Positions 18,603-27,446 of a stretch of DNA of 64,000 bases are shown piece by piece (the first letter of the stretch is position 1; every line of letters begins with the position of its first letter). A program made the translations under genes and the position numbers. The stretch lies in contig NZ_FCOI02000004.1 of assembly GCF_001544795.2 (NCBI RefSeq), positions 62,001 through 126,000 on the forward strand, read 5' to 3'. Below the pieces are notes generated by a model. The model was given only the letters and a program-made list of their open reading frames with translations, did no database searches and was not told where the DNA came from. The DNA comes from Caballeronia temeraria. GTDB taxonomy: Bacteria > Pseudomonadota > Gammaproteobacteria > Burkholderiales > Burkholderiaceae.

Positions 18603-18702
18603 GATGTGTTCGGAGCGTATATTTATTAGCGATTTTTAATGAACTCTTATGCGTCGCCTTTCAGATAACTGTCTTTAAAAAAACAGATTCGGCGCGACGC
18701 AT
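18603..18702 (-). promoter_or_regulatory. Porin leader: LacI-site-like 10-mer and long-range inverted repeat
   Basis: Just upstream of the porin ATG, the complement of 18622-18631 reads CGCTAATAAA, the same 10-mer as at 1254-1263 in the candidate operator before the sugar importer. Further out, ATGCGTCGC (18649-18657) and GCGACGCAT (18694-18702) form a 9-bp inverted repeat around an AT-rich 36-base loop. This could be a 5'-UTR stem or a regulator site. No clear -10/-35 pair was assigned. Confidence 0.35.
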
Positions 18703-18810
18703 GAAAGCACGCGGCTTTTTAACACATCAAATGTCGTATTGCCGATCCGGTGCAATACGTGTGGTGTTTTATGCAACAGGGCGTGATTGTTTAGTTGCGA
18801 GCGTTAAGCT

Positions 18811-20325
18811 TCATACTTTCGCTTGCGCAATTTGCACAGCCTCGGACGGCACCGCTTCGAGAAAGCCTCGTCCCATCTCTTTCTCGAAACGAGATGGACT
18901 TCCTTCCCACACGATGCGCGCATGCTCGAGCACATACACTCTATCCGCATGCGGCAGCGCAAACGTGACGTTCTGCTCGCCGAGCAGCACGGTGATCGGC
19001 GTAGTCTTTTGCATGAGTTCCATCGCCTTCGATAACTGCTCCAGAATCACCGGCGCGAGGCCGAGCGTCGGCTCATCGAGAATGAGCAGCTTCGGCTGCA
19101 TCATCAGGGCGCGTGCAATCGCGAGCATCTGCTGTTCGCCGCCCGAGAGCGTGCGCGCGGTTTGCGCCTGACGCGATTCGAGTATCGGAAAGAGTTCGAA
19201 GAGCCACTTGAGTTGATCGGCTCGCTTCTTGTCGGACAGATGATAGCCGCCGAGATCGAGGTTCTCGCGCACGGTCATGTCGCCGAATAGCTCGCGTGTC
19301 TCGGGACACTGCACGATGCCGCCCCGCGCGATCGCCGCGCCGCTCATGCCCTTCAGATCCTGCGTTCCGTATCGAATGGCTCCCTCATAAGGCACGAGTC
19401 CCGAGATCGCATTGAAGAGCGTCGTCTTGCCCGCGCCGTTCAATCCGACCACCGAAACGAATTCGCCTTCGCGCACGTGCATGCTCACGCTGTCGAGCGC
19501 GCGCGCCTTGCCGTACAGCACGCCGACATTCTCGACCTGAAGAATCGATGACTTGTTGCTCACGACTTCCGCGCCGCGCTCGCGTGCTTCGATCTTGCCG
19601 CCGAGATAGACGCGTCGCACGGTCTCGTTCTGCATCACTTCTTCGGCCGTGCCTTCCGCGACGTACTCGCCGAGATACATCGCGAGCACGCGATCCGCGA
19701 GCGCCGCGAGACTCTTCACGTTGTGATCGACGAGCAGCACCGCACGCCCTTCCGCGCGAAAGCCGCGAATCAGTTCGGAGAACGTTTCCGATTCGGCTGC
19801 GGTGAGACCCGCGAAAGGCTCGTCGACGAGCACGACGCGCGGATCGCGCGCGATCGCCTTCGCCATTTCCATGCGACGCAGATCGGCGAACGGCAGCGTC
19901 GCCGGATGACGATGCATCACGCGAGCGAGGCCCACGCGCTCCGCGATCTCGCGCGCGCGGCGATTCACGTGCGGATCGGCGGCGAGCTTCACGAGCGAAT
20001 CGGGCAGCAGCGCGAGCTTGATATGTTCGAGCACCGTCTGCCGATGCAGCGGCCGCGAATGCTGAAACACGATGCCCACGCCCGCGCGCGCGATCCGATG
20101 CGGCAGCCAGCCGGCCATCTCGACGCCATCGACTCTGATCGATCCCGCATTGGGCCGCTCGATGCCCATGATGAGCTTCATCACCGTCGACTTGCCGGAA
20201 CCGTTGGGACCGATGAGGCCGAGTATTTCGCCTGGCTTGATATCGAAGCCGATGTCCTTCACCGCGACGAGACCGCCGAAGCGCTTGGTGAGACCGCGCA
20301 CGCAGAGTAGTGGCATATCGCTCAT
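18811..20325 (-). CDS. Fused LivG-LivF ATPase of a branched-chain amino-acid-type ABC transporter
   Basis: A 504-residue polypeptide with two complete ATP-binding cassettes that are normally separate proteins. The LivG-like half (residues 1-245) has Walker A GPNGSGKST (39-47) and VLVDEPFAGLT but a degenerate signature (LPFADLRRMEMAKA). The LivF-like half (about 260-504) has Walker A GLNGAGKTT (294-302), LSGGEQQ and LILDEPTLGLAP. The linker (KIEARERGAEVVSNKSS) contains no stop; an internal GTG at 19563 could start a separate LivF in addition. The ATG at 20325 overlaps the stop of livM (ATGA). It energises uptake by the LivH/LivM channel. Confidence 0.88.
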   Translation of the reverse strand: MSDMPLLCVRGLTKRFGGLVAVKDIGFDIKPGEILGLIGPNGSGKSTVMKLIMGIERPNAGSIRVDGVEMAGWLPHRIARAGVGIVFQHSRPLHRQTVLEHIKLALLPDSLVKLAADPHVNRRAREIAERVGLARVMHRHPATLPFADLRRMEMAKAIARDPRVVLVDEPFAGLTAAESETFSELIRGFRAEGRAVLLVDHNVKSLAALADRVLAMYLGEYVAEGTAEEVMQNETVRRVYLGGKIEARERGAEVVSNKSSILQVENVGVLYGKARALDSVSMHVREGEFVSVVGLNGAGKTTLFNAISGLVPYEGAIRYGTQDLKGMSGAAIARGGIVQCPETRELFGDMTVRENLDLGGYHLSDKKRADQLKWLFELFPILESRQAQTARTLSGGEQQMLAIARALMMQPKLLILDEPTLGLAPVILEQLSKAMELMQKTTPITVLLGEQNVTFALPHADRVYVLEHARIVWEGSPSRFEKEMGRGFLEAVPSEAVQIAQAKV

Positions 20326-21248
20326 TCGCGCTCCCTCACACGCAGGATGTTGCCGAGCAATCCATCGGGAAAGAACAGAATGACCGCGAGCGCGACAGCC
20401 GCGACCACGAATGTGTTGATCTGCCCGAGCGGACGCAGGAACTCGCCCGCGACGATCAAAAAGATCGAGCCGAGCACCGCGCCGAGTATCGTGCGCCGTC
20501 CGCCGAGCACCGCCGCGATGATGATCTGCACGCCGATGCCGATATCGACCACCGTGCTCACCGACGCCGTGCCCTGATAGAACACGAGCATCGCGCCCGC
20601 GACGCCGGAAAACACCGCGCTGATGCAGAACGCCGCGAGCTTGTGCTTCACGACGTTGAAGCCGAGCGCCTGTGCGCCGACGGTATCCTGCCCGCTCGCC
20701 TGCAAGATGAGACCGATCGCCGAGCGCGACAGACCGAACAGGATGATTGCGCAGACGATCAGGAACGCGAGCGCAATCCAGTAGTTGTTGCTTGCGTCGA
20801 CGGACAGCACATCGGGCACCATCATGCCGATTTCGCCGCCGGTGATGCCCGCGAAAATCACGATCGCGTTCTGCAACAGCAAGACCGCGACCAACGTGAC
20901 GAGGCCGAAGTACGGCCCGCGCAATCGCAGCGCGGGCACCGCGAGCAGCAGGCCGCCCACGAGCGCGACGAGGCCGCCGGCCATCACGCATACCGGTATC
21001 GGCGCGGCGGCGTGCGCGTTCAGTATCGCGGCGGAATAGGCGCCGAGGCCGATTAAAAACGTCGGCCCGAAATTGACTTCACCCGCGAAGCCGAACAGCA
21101 AGTCCCACGACATCGCGAAGACGCCGAAGTAATACGCGACGGTGAGCACGCCGAGGATATAGCCGGTGAGCCACCACGGCAGCGTCGCGGCGACGATCGC
21201 GAGCAGGACCGCGGACCAGACGAGTCGCGAACGAACGATATCTTTCAT
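20322..21248 (-). CDS. livM: Branched-chain amino-acid-type ABC permease, LivM
   Basis: A 308-residue inner-membrane protein. After the short start MKDIVRSRLVWSAVL come about eight to ten hydrophobic helices and the family motif SWDLLFGFAGEVNFGPTFLIGLGAY; GGRRTILGAVLGSIFL lies near the C-terminus. ATG 21248 was chosen because the open frame extends upstream only as shadow of livH. It begins 2 bp after livH and overlaps the fused ATPase gene by 4 bp. Confidence 0.9.
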   Translation of the reverse strand: MKDIVRSRLVWSAVLLAIVAATLPWWLTGYILGVLTVAYYFGVFAMSWDLLFGFAGEVNFGPTFLIGLGAYSAAILNAHAAAPIPVCVMAGGLVALVGGLLLAVPALRLRGPYFGLVTLVAVLLLQNAIVIFAGITGGEIGMMVPDVLSVDASNNYWIALAFLIVCAIILFGLSRSAIGLILQASGQDTVGAQALGFNVVKHKLAAFCISAVFSGVAGAMLVFYQGTASVSTVVDIGIGVQIIIAAVLGGRRTILGAVLGSIFLIVAGEFLRPLGQINTFVVAAVALAVILFFPDGLLGNILRVRERE

Positions 21249-21250
21249 GA

Positions 21251-22126
21251 TCAGCGCCGTCCGAGAAAGCCTTGCGGCCGCACATACACGACGAGCACGA
21301 GCAGCAGCAACGCGGGCAGCGGCCGCAGAGTCGGCGCGATGAGATACGCGGTGATGGTCTCCAGATAACCCACGACATACGCGGCCATCAGCGAGCCCGA
21401 TACGCTGCCCAAACCGCCCAGCACGACGATGGAAAACGCGCTCGCCGTGAGTTGACCGGTGTTGTTCGTGCTCACGCCGAGAAACGATGCGAGCAGCACG
21501 CCCGCGATGCCCGCGAGCACGCCGTAGATGGTCCACGCGAGCAGATAGATATTCGACAGCTCGAAGCCGAGCAGCGTGAGACCGCGCGGATTCATCGATG
21601 CAGCCAGCAGCGCCTTGCCCGCTTTCGTGCGATTCACGAAGAGCCACAACAAGCCGATCACGACCCAGCACACGGCCGCGATCATGATCTCGTTGTACGG
21701 CACGCGCACGCCCGCGATGCTCGCGACGCCGGGAATCAGCGGACGCATCGTGATGGGGTTATCGGAGAAGAGATACGCCATACCCTGCTGGATCATGATG
21801 CCCCAGAGCAACGTGCCCGTCAGCACGAAGATCTCCTTCTCTTCACGCGGAATCGCCGTGGAACGCTGAATGGGCCGCACCACCATGAAATAGGTGACAT
21901 ACGCGGCGACCATTCCGCAGATCACGCCGAGCGGCGTGCCGAGATACGTGCCCAATCCGGCTTCGCCCGCGAGCGCCCAGCCGAGCAGCGCGGATATCAG
22001 CATCACGCCGCCGTGCGCGAGATTGAGCACGCCGGAGACGCCGAAGATCAGCGTGAAGCCGATCGCGCCGAGCGCATAGAGCGAGCTGATCGCGAAGCCA
22101 TCAATGAGAATTTGCAGTGGCAACAT
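21251..22126 (-). CDS. livH: Branched-chain amino-acid-type ABC permease, LivH
   Basis: A 291-residue inner-membrane protein with the LivH N-terminal pattern LYALGAIGFTLIFGVSGVLNLAHGGVMLI, here split across residues 16-45, and a GLGSVSGSLMAAYVVGY segment before the C-terminus. It is the second gene of the operon: 116 bp after the binding-protein gene and 2 bp before livM. It pairs with LivM to form the translocation pathway. Confidence 0.9.
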   Translation of the reverse strand: MLPLQILIDGFAISSLYALGAIGFTLIFGVSGVLNLAHGGVMLISALLGWALAGEAGLGTYLGTPLGVICGMVAAYVTYFMVVRPIQRSTAIPREEKEIFVLTGTLLWGIMIQQGMAYLFSDNPITMRPLIPGVASIAGVRVPYNEIMIAAVCWVVIGLLWLFVNRTKAGKALLAASMNPRGLTLLGFELSNIYLLAWTIYGVLAGIAGVLLASFLGVSTNNTGQLTASAFSIVVLGGLGSVSGSLMAAYVVGYLETITAYLIAPTLRPLPALLLLVLVVYVRPQGFLGRR

Positions 22127-22242
22127 AGCGGCCCTTTATGTCTTGCATGTCGATGCGAACTGGAACCGGTCCCCGCAACACGCGCCGCAAAGCGTGCTCG
22201 CCTTCGATAGCGCGCACGCCTCGCATTGCATCGCACAGTCAC

Positions 22243-23511
22243 CTAGTTCGCGGCCGCCTGCACCTTCACGAAGGCCGGAAACTTGACCTTCGCGTTCGCC
22301 ACCGACTTCGGCCATATCGCCACTTGCTTGCCGTTCTGCCATTGCAGATTGATGCCGGTGATATAGCCTTCACCGTACTTCAACGCATGCGTGAACTGAT
22401 CGGTCTTGCCGTAGAACTGCCAGCGTCCGATCGTGCCGACATAGTCGGTCTTCTCGAGCGCATCGACCATCTTGTCAGGATCGGTCGAGCCTTGATTGCG
22501 ATGAATCGCATCCGCGATGATGTACACGAGGTCATAGCTCGTGAAGCCGTCGTACGCGGGCGACACGCCGGCGAAGTGCTTCTGATACGACTCGACGAAA
22601 GGCACCGTCTTCGGCGTCATCGCGACGCCGGGCGCCGCCGCCGATGCCGTGATGACACCTTCGGTCGCCCCGTTCGTGTCTTTCCAGAAGCTCGTCGTCG
22701 TGGCTTGCGAGCTTTGACCCGACATCGGAATCGGCACTTGCTGATCGTGCCATTGCACGGTCGGCTGCACGCCGACGTGACTGATGCCGGTCGTGATCGT
22801 GTCTGGATGCTTCGCTTCGATCTGATTGAAGATCGGCGTGAAGTCCGACGTATCCGGATTGAAGCGGATGTGATCCAGCACCTGCAAGCCCGCTTTGGGC
22901 AGGCATTCGAGGTAGCGTTCGTCGAGCGGCTTGGTCCATGCGGCGTCTTCGCTCATCACGACGGTCGTCTTCATCTTGAACTCGCCGACGAGCACGTCAT
23001 GCGAGAAATCGCAGATCGACTGCGCGATGAACGCCGAGGTCATCCAGCCGTGGAACGTGTACTTGTAATGATCGTAGTCGTCATGCACGCGCTTCGAGAT
23101 TTCGTTGCTCGCTGCGCCCGGCGTAATGAAGGGCATCTTCAGACGCGCGGACCACGGCTCCATCGCGAGCGCGACTTCGCTGATATAGCTGCCGATGATC
23201 GCGACCACTTTGTCCTGACTCGCCGCCCGCTGGAACGCGCGCACGCCGTCAGAGGCCGACGAGTGATCGTCATACGCGATGATCTGAATGGGCCGGCCAT
23301 CGACGCCGCCCTTCGCGTTGATCTCTTCCGCGGCGAGTTGCGCGGCCTTGCTGATCGAAGCGCCCGCTACAGCAGACTCTTCACTGATGACGCCGATCTT
23401 GATCGGCTCCCCCGCTGCGTGCGCCGTGAATGAGAGGGAGAGCCCCGCCATCGCCGTACCCGTTGCAATGACGGTACTCATTCCCCGCCACGTCTTGCCC
23501 TTGGACATCAT
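22243..23511 (-). CDS. Periplasmic amino-acid/amide-binding protein (Peripla_BP_6, LivK-like)
   Basis: A 422-residue receptor of the leucine-binding superfamily. ATG 23511 follows an AGAGGAG ribosome-binding site; the signal peptide ends in SFTAHA. The mature N-terminus EPIKIGVISEESAVAGAS and the segment AAQLAAEEINAKGGVDGRPI are typical. The fold covers residues 33-400. It is the first gene of the LivHM(GF) operon. Peripla_BP_6 receptors bind branched-chain amino acids, urea, amides or aromatic acids, so the substrate is open. A palindrome at 23602-23614 lies 91 bp upstream. Confidence 0.88.
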   Translation of the reverse strand: MMSKGKTWRGMSTVIATGTAMAGLSLSFTAHAAGEPIKIGVISEESAVAGASISKAAQLAAEEINAKGGVDGRPIQIIAYDDHSSASDGVRAFQRAASQDKVVAIIGSYISEVALAMEPWSARLKMPFITPGAASNEISKRVHDDYDHYKYTFHGWMTSAFIAQSICDFSHDVLVGEFKMKTTVVMSEDAAWTKPLDERYLECLPKAGLQVLDHIRFNPDTSDFTPIFNQIEAKHPDTITTGISHVGVQPTVQWHDQQVPIPMSGQSSQATTTSFWKDTNGATEGVITASAAAPGVAMTPKTVPFVESYQKHFAGVSPAYDGFTSYDLVYIIADAIHRNQGSTDPDKMVDALEKTDYVGTIGRWQFYGKTDQFTHALKYGEGYITGINLQWQNGKQVAIWPKSVANAKVKFPAFVKVQAAAN

Positions 23512-23601
23512 CAGTCTCCTCTTTGTAATCGATCGTGGAGCGACGCCAGCAGACACATGACACATGCAGCAATTAAGGAAGTGCCGACAAACAGTAGCAC
23601 T

Positions 23602-23614
23602 CGCTTTTAAAGCG
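23602..23614. promoter_or_regulatory. Palindrome CGCTTT-T-AAAGCG upstream of the liv-type operon
   Basis: An odd-centred perfect palindrome 91 bp before the binding-protein ATG, in the 279-bp gap to the DUF4148 gene. Position is suitable for an operator. The regulator is unknown and no regulatory gene adjoins the operon. Confidence 0.3.
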
Positions 23615-23790
23615 CTGAATCAGTAATAACGATAGAGACGGTCATGCGGAAAGCGCATCAATCATTGCAAGTCTTTCAAACTGCTTTCGCGACGAAGACC
23701 GATGGATGGCGGGATCGGGGATGCGGGCAATGCATGTCAGCGCCGAGGATGGCGATGTCGTCGGCGCGCGAGCGTCAAAGGCTAAGACTT

Positions 23791-24114
23791 CTATTGCCCT
23801 CCGAAATAGATCTGCTTCATCTCGTCGGTCGAAGCGGGGCGAACGATCGACTGCGATCCGGATGCCGATGAGCCCGACATCGTGCCTCCATACGCGGTCG
23901 TGCCGTTCTGGTTCGATACGCGTGCTTCCGCCGCCTGGATATCCGTCGGATAGTTCACGTCTTCACCTCTGCCCGGCTGGTATCCGGCCTGCTCGAGTTG
24001 TTGTAGTTCGGTACGGACCTGAGCGCGCGTCAACGTCGCATCGGTCTGAGAGAACGCGGTGAATGGCATGGAAAGCGCCGACACAGCGGCAACCGCGAAA
24101 ACCAATGATTTCAT
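23791..24114 (-). CDS. DUF4148-family small exported protein
   Basis: A 107-residue protein with a signal peptide ending PFTAFS. The mature part has TRAQVRTELQQLEQAGYQPG followed by VNYPTDIQAAEARV, the pattern of the DUF4148 family found in many copies in Burkholderiaceae, and a low-complexity Ser/Gly segment before the end. Probably periplasmic; function unknown. It has a GGAGGTC ribosome-binding site and is monocistronic. Confidence 0.85.
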   Translation of the reverse strand: MKSLVFAVAAVSALSMPFTAFSQTDATLTRAQVRTELQQLEQAGYQPGRGEDVNYPTDIQAAEARVSNQNGTTAYGGTMSGSSASGSQSIVRPASTDEMKQIYFGGQ

Positions 24115-24446
24115 GGTGACCTCCTTGGAAACGCCCAGCGTCAGGTATTCGGACGCAAGACCCCGTCGCTGGCAATCAGAGTTTAGGCGGCCAAACCTTC
24201 AACTTCGATACGACCGAAAGCCTTGCGTCATGGCCGCCTTCAGCAACACCCGTTGCCATAGAGATGACGATCGTCCGGCGATGAAATTGCAATCGGACGC
24301 GCTGCGTGAATTCTTGCCACGCGTCGGGGCGCTGGTTGCCGCGTTAGAATTCGCGCTCTCCGTGTCTCGCTTCGGCCAATTCCCGCCGAGCCAATCGCGC
24401 TGAATCTTTACAATCGTTCAGGTGAGTTTCTCATCGACATCATCGA
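24115..24446. other. Intergenic region with no recognised gene
   Basis: These 332 bp lie between divergent genes (DUF4148 and the putative oxygenase). Short open frames here lack ribosome-binding sites and domain-like composition. Presumably it holds both promoters. Confidence 0.5.
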
Positions 24447-25160
24447 ATGCCAGATATGCTGACTTCCCATTTCTGGAGCGGCGACGTGATCCGCAGTCGA
24501 CGCGTCAGTGACATCGTTTTATCAGACGTGCTCGACGTCCCCGTGCCTTCGCCGGGCGTGCTTGCGGATTGGAAGAGAGAAACTTCGTCGCGGCTCGTGC
24601 TGGAACCCGGAGATGTCGAAGTGATGCCTCTCGCGCGAACGCAAGTGCGCTGGTCCGATTACAAGCGCTGCGTGCAGGCCATGACAAACTGGACGCGCGC
24701 GCTTGGGTTGCGTGACGTGCTCGCTTCCAGCGATGTCGCGCTCATGGCCTGTCGTGGCGCGAGATATCACCATGACGGCGCGCAATATGGCGGCGCGGCT
24801 TTTTGCAATCTCTTTCTGAGCGACGACAAAGGGCTGGATGTGCATTTTCCTTCTACCGGTCATCGCATTCCGCTCACGCGAGGCACCGCCGTGATATTCG
24901 ATACTGGCCAGCCTCATGGCGTCATTCAACGCGGCAGCAGCGGTTTTAGCGAGGCCGACTTCCCGCCGGATCAGGACTGCACCCAGCTATTCCTGACATG
25001 GGAGCTTCCCATCGAAGACGCGTGCGTCGCACAGGCACTCGACGTTGTCTTCGATATCGACGGCCCGGTCTCGCAGCCACTCGATGAAGAGCAAGTCCTG
25101 TTCAACGGCGCGCGAGCCGCTGTGTGTCCGCACTCCGGTCGCTGGTTCCGCGAGGACTAA
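24447..25160 (+). CDS. Putative 2OG-Fe(II)-type dioxygenase
   Basis: A 237-residue protein without signal peptide. The middle looks like a double-stranded beta-helix oxygenase: H108-x-D110 in YHHDGAQYGGAAFC gives a possible iron-binding HxD, H157 in GTAVIFDTGQPHGV the distal histidine, and R162 shortly after could bind 2-oxoglutarate. The spacing and the GTAVIFDTGQPHGV pattern match this superfamily, but the rest is not familiar. If active it would hydroxylate an unknown substrate. It is monocistronic with no informative neighbours. Confidence 0.55.
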   Translation: MPDMLTSHFWSGDVIRSRRVSDIVLSDVLDVPVPSPGVLADWKRETSSRLVLEPGDVEVMPLARTQVRWSDYKRCVQAMTNWTRALGLRDVLASSDVALMACRGARYHHDGAQYGGAAFCNLFLSDDKGLDVHFPSTGHRIPLTRGTAVIFDTGQPHGVIQRGSSGFSEADFPPDQDCTQLFLTWELPIEDACVAQALDVVFDIDGPVSQPLDEEQVLFNGARAAVCPHSGRWFRED

Positions 25161-25411
25161 GTTCGACGGTGACGCCGTCAAAGATCGCCGGAATCATTAA
25201 CTAAGCAATCCGAATCTTTATCGACTGACTCGAACGTAACGCACACAATACAGACGCCGGCACTCCGATTCTTGCTGTCTGACCCGCGTGCCGCTTCATC
25301 GAGTATTGGAGCAAGAAACGGGGGGCTTGCGACTGCTTGCGTCAATACAGTTGTGACAGAGGGAAGCAAACGCGACTCTCTCTCCCAACTTCAGTCAATG
25401 AGGAATTCATC

Positions 25412-25861
25412 ATGTCCAGGGAAGATGACAACAAGGCCATCGTGGGCCGCTGGTTCACGGATTTCTGGGGCAAGACCTGCAATCTCGATATCGTCGATGA
25501 ACTCGCCGCACCCGACATGCTCCTGCAATACTCGCTGCACGAAGCGCGACATGGCCGCGAGGACATCAAGGCCTTCATGAGCGATTTCCGCGAAGCGTTC
25601 CCGGACCTCAACTTCTGGGGCGCCGCCGATCTCATCGCCGAAGGGGACTATGTCGTCGGCCGATGGGAAGGCGGCGGCACGCATACCGGCCCGGCATTCA
25701 GCGATTTCCTCGTCGGCTCGCTACCCGCCGCGACCGGCCGGACGATGCGCTTCACCGGCACCACCGTGCTTCGGCTCAAGGACGGCAGGATCGTCGAAGA
25801 AATCGGACTGGACGATGGCGTGACCGCGCTGCAGCAGCTTGGCCTCATCAAGGCAACGTGA
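25412..25861 (+). CDS. SnoaL-like / ester-cyclase-family protein
   Basis: A 149-residue NTF2-fold protein. ATG 25412 has a GAGGAA site; the N-terminus MSREDDNKAIVGRWFTDFWG and the segment HGREDIKAFMSDFREAFPDL are typical of SnoaL-like polyketide-cyclase relatives, with GRWEGGGTHTG in the central sheet. Such small proteins bind hydrophobic ligands and are often of unknown role. It is followed by a clear hairpin terminator at 25870-25894. Confidence 0.8.
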   Translation: MSREDDNKAIVGRWFTDFWGKTCNLDIVDELAAPDMLLQYSLHEARHGREDIKAFMSDFREAFPDLNFWGAADLIAEGDYVVGRWEGGGTHTGPAFSDFLVGSLPAATGRTMRFTGTTVLRLKDGRIVEEIGLDDGVTALQQLGLIKAT

Positions 25862-25869
25862 TCCGACAG

Positions 25870-25894
25870 AAGGCCGGGCGCGCCCCGGCCTTTT
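25870..25894 (+). terminator. Rho-independent terminator after the SnoaL-like gene
   Basis: Stem AAGGCCGGG (25870-25878) pairs with CCCGGCCTT (25884-25892), loop of five bases, followed by a T-run (25891-25894). It starts 9 bp after the stop codon and may also serve the convergent exporter gene. Confidence 0.8.
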
Positions 25895-25923
25895 CCGTCG
25901 TTATGAATGAGGGACTGCGACTT

Positions 25924-27348
25924 TCACCGCGATGCGCTCAACGTGTGCCCTGCATCGCGAGACAGCCTCAGATAACCCACGATCGTCACGAGCGTAAGCA
26001 CGCCCGCGCACGAGAAGGCGAGCCGGAAGTCGTCGAGCGTGAACACATGCGGTTGCGCGGCGCTGCCGCCATGAAGCGCGGAGGCCACGCGCAAAGCCAG
26101 CGCGCCGAATGCGATCCCCAGACCGATGCTCATCTGCGCCGCCGCGTTCCACATCGTATTGGCGGCGCTCATCTGCGGCTGCGGCACGTCCGCGTAGGCG
26201 AGCGTGGCGAGTGAGGAGAACTGCATCGAACGGGTCACGCCATACACGAAGATCACAAGCAGAATGAGCGCGAGCGGCGATGCGGGCGTGAGCATGCCGC
26301 ACGCGATCGTGAAGACGCCGCACACGGCACAGTTGATGATCGCGACATTGCGAAAGCCGTGCCGTTTGAGAATGAGCGTCGTCAGCGCTTTCATGCCCAG
26401 ATTGCCGACGGCGCTCGCGAGCAGAAACAACCCGGACTTGAACGCGGAGAGGCCAAAGCCGATCTGAAACAGCAGCGGCATCAGATAAGGGACCGCGCCG
26501 ATGCCGATGCGCGTGAACGTGCCCGTCACGACCGTCACGGAGAAAGTGGGAATGCGCAGCGTGGTGACATCGATGAGCGGATGCGGGTGCCCGAGCGCAT
26601 GCCGATATGCCACGACGCCGATAGCGAGTCCGACCACGATGAGCAGCAGGCCGATCCACGGATTGGTGTCCGGCTGACTCGCAATATCGGCGCCATAAAG
26701 AATTGCCGTGAGCGTGAGGCCGCTCAACACGAGTCCGGCGACATCGAACGGACGTCTTTCTTCACTGCGCAGATTCGGCACCCACTTCAGCACGGCGACG
26801 AGCACCGCGAGACACACCGGCAGATTCAGCAGAAAGATCCAGCGCCAGGAAGCATACGTGGTGATGAAACCGCCGATGGGCGGCCCGACGACCGGCGCAA
26901 CGATGCCCGGCCACGTGATGGTCGATATCGCCTGCATCAGATGACGCTTCTCGACGCTGCGCACGACCGTCAGCCGGCCCACCGGCACCATCAACGCGCC
27001 GCCGATACCCTGCAACACGCGCGCCGCCGTGAACTCGACCGTATTCTGCGAGATGCCGCACAGCAGCGACGCGATCGTGAACGTGACGATGGCCATGAAG
27101 AACACGCTGCGCGAGCCGAAGCGGTCGGCAACCCAGCCGCTGGCGGGGATAAAGATGGCGAGCGCGATCATATAGGCGCTCATGCCGAGACTGAGCGCGT
27201 TCGGGCTCGTGCCGAAGGAATGCGCCATCTGCGGCAGCGCGGTCGCGATGATGGTGGTGTCCAGATACTCCATGAAGAAGGTCGCGGCCACCACGTATGG
27301 CAGCGGACCGAGCGAGGCGGAGCGGCGAGTCGAAGCTGTCTCTGTCAT
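25924..27348 (-). CDS. MFS multidrug exporter, DHA2 (EmrB/QacA) family
   Basis: A 474-residue inner-membrane protein with about 14 predicted helices. The N-terminus has FMEYLDTTIIATALPQMA, the DHA2 motif D1; then SGWVADRFGSRSVF (motif A), LQGIGGALMVPVGRL and GPPIGGFITTYASWRWIF (motif C region). It exports amphipathic drugs by proton antiport. ATG 27348 was chosen over an upstream in-frame codon because the extra residues are not conserved in type. There is no adjacent EmrA-type fusion protein, so it is probably an inner-membrane exporter acting alone. Confidence 0.88.
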   Translation of the reverse strand: MTETASTRRSASLGPLPYVVAATFFMEYLDTTIIATALPQMAHSFGTSPNALSLGMSAYMIALAIFIPASGWVADRFGSRSVFFMAIVTFTIASLLCGISQNTVEFTAARVLQGIGGALMVPVGRLTVVRSVEKRHLMQAISTITWPGIVAPVVGPPIGGFITTYASWRWIFLLNLPVCLAVLVAVLKWVPNLRSEERRPFDVAGLVLSGLTLTAILYGADIASQPDTNPWIGLLLIVVGLAIGVVAYRHALGHPHPLIDVTTLRIPTFSVTVVTGTFTRIGIGAVPYLMPLLFQIGFGLSAFKSGLFLLASAVGNLGMKALTTLILKRHGFRNVAIINCAVCGVFTIACGMLTPASPLALILLVIFVYGVTRSMQFSSLATLAYADVPQPQMSAANTMWNAAAQMSIGLGIAFGALALRVASALHGGSAAQPHVFTLDDFRLAFSCAGVLTLVTIVGYLRLSRDAGHTLSASR

Positions 27349-27446
27349 ACGGCGGGCAATGTGCGATACGGAAGGCTGGCATGCTATCAGCATTCACAGC
27401 AACGCACCGGCCTGCCTCACAGCCTTCGCTCGCCGCCCGCATGCCG

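Noticed and set aside
20322-21671. Extended livM frame of 449 codons
   Set aside because: The upstream part is an Arg/His-rich shadow of livH. The true start at 21248 gives a normal LivM and a 2-bp gap to livH.
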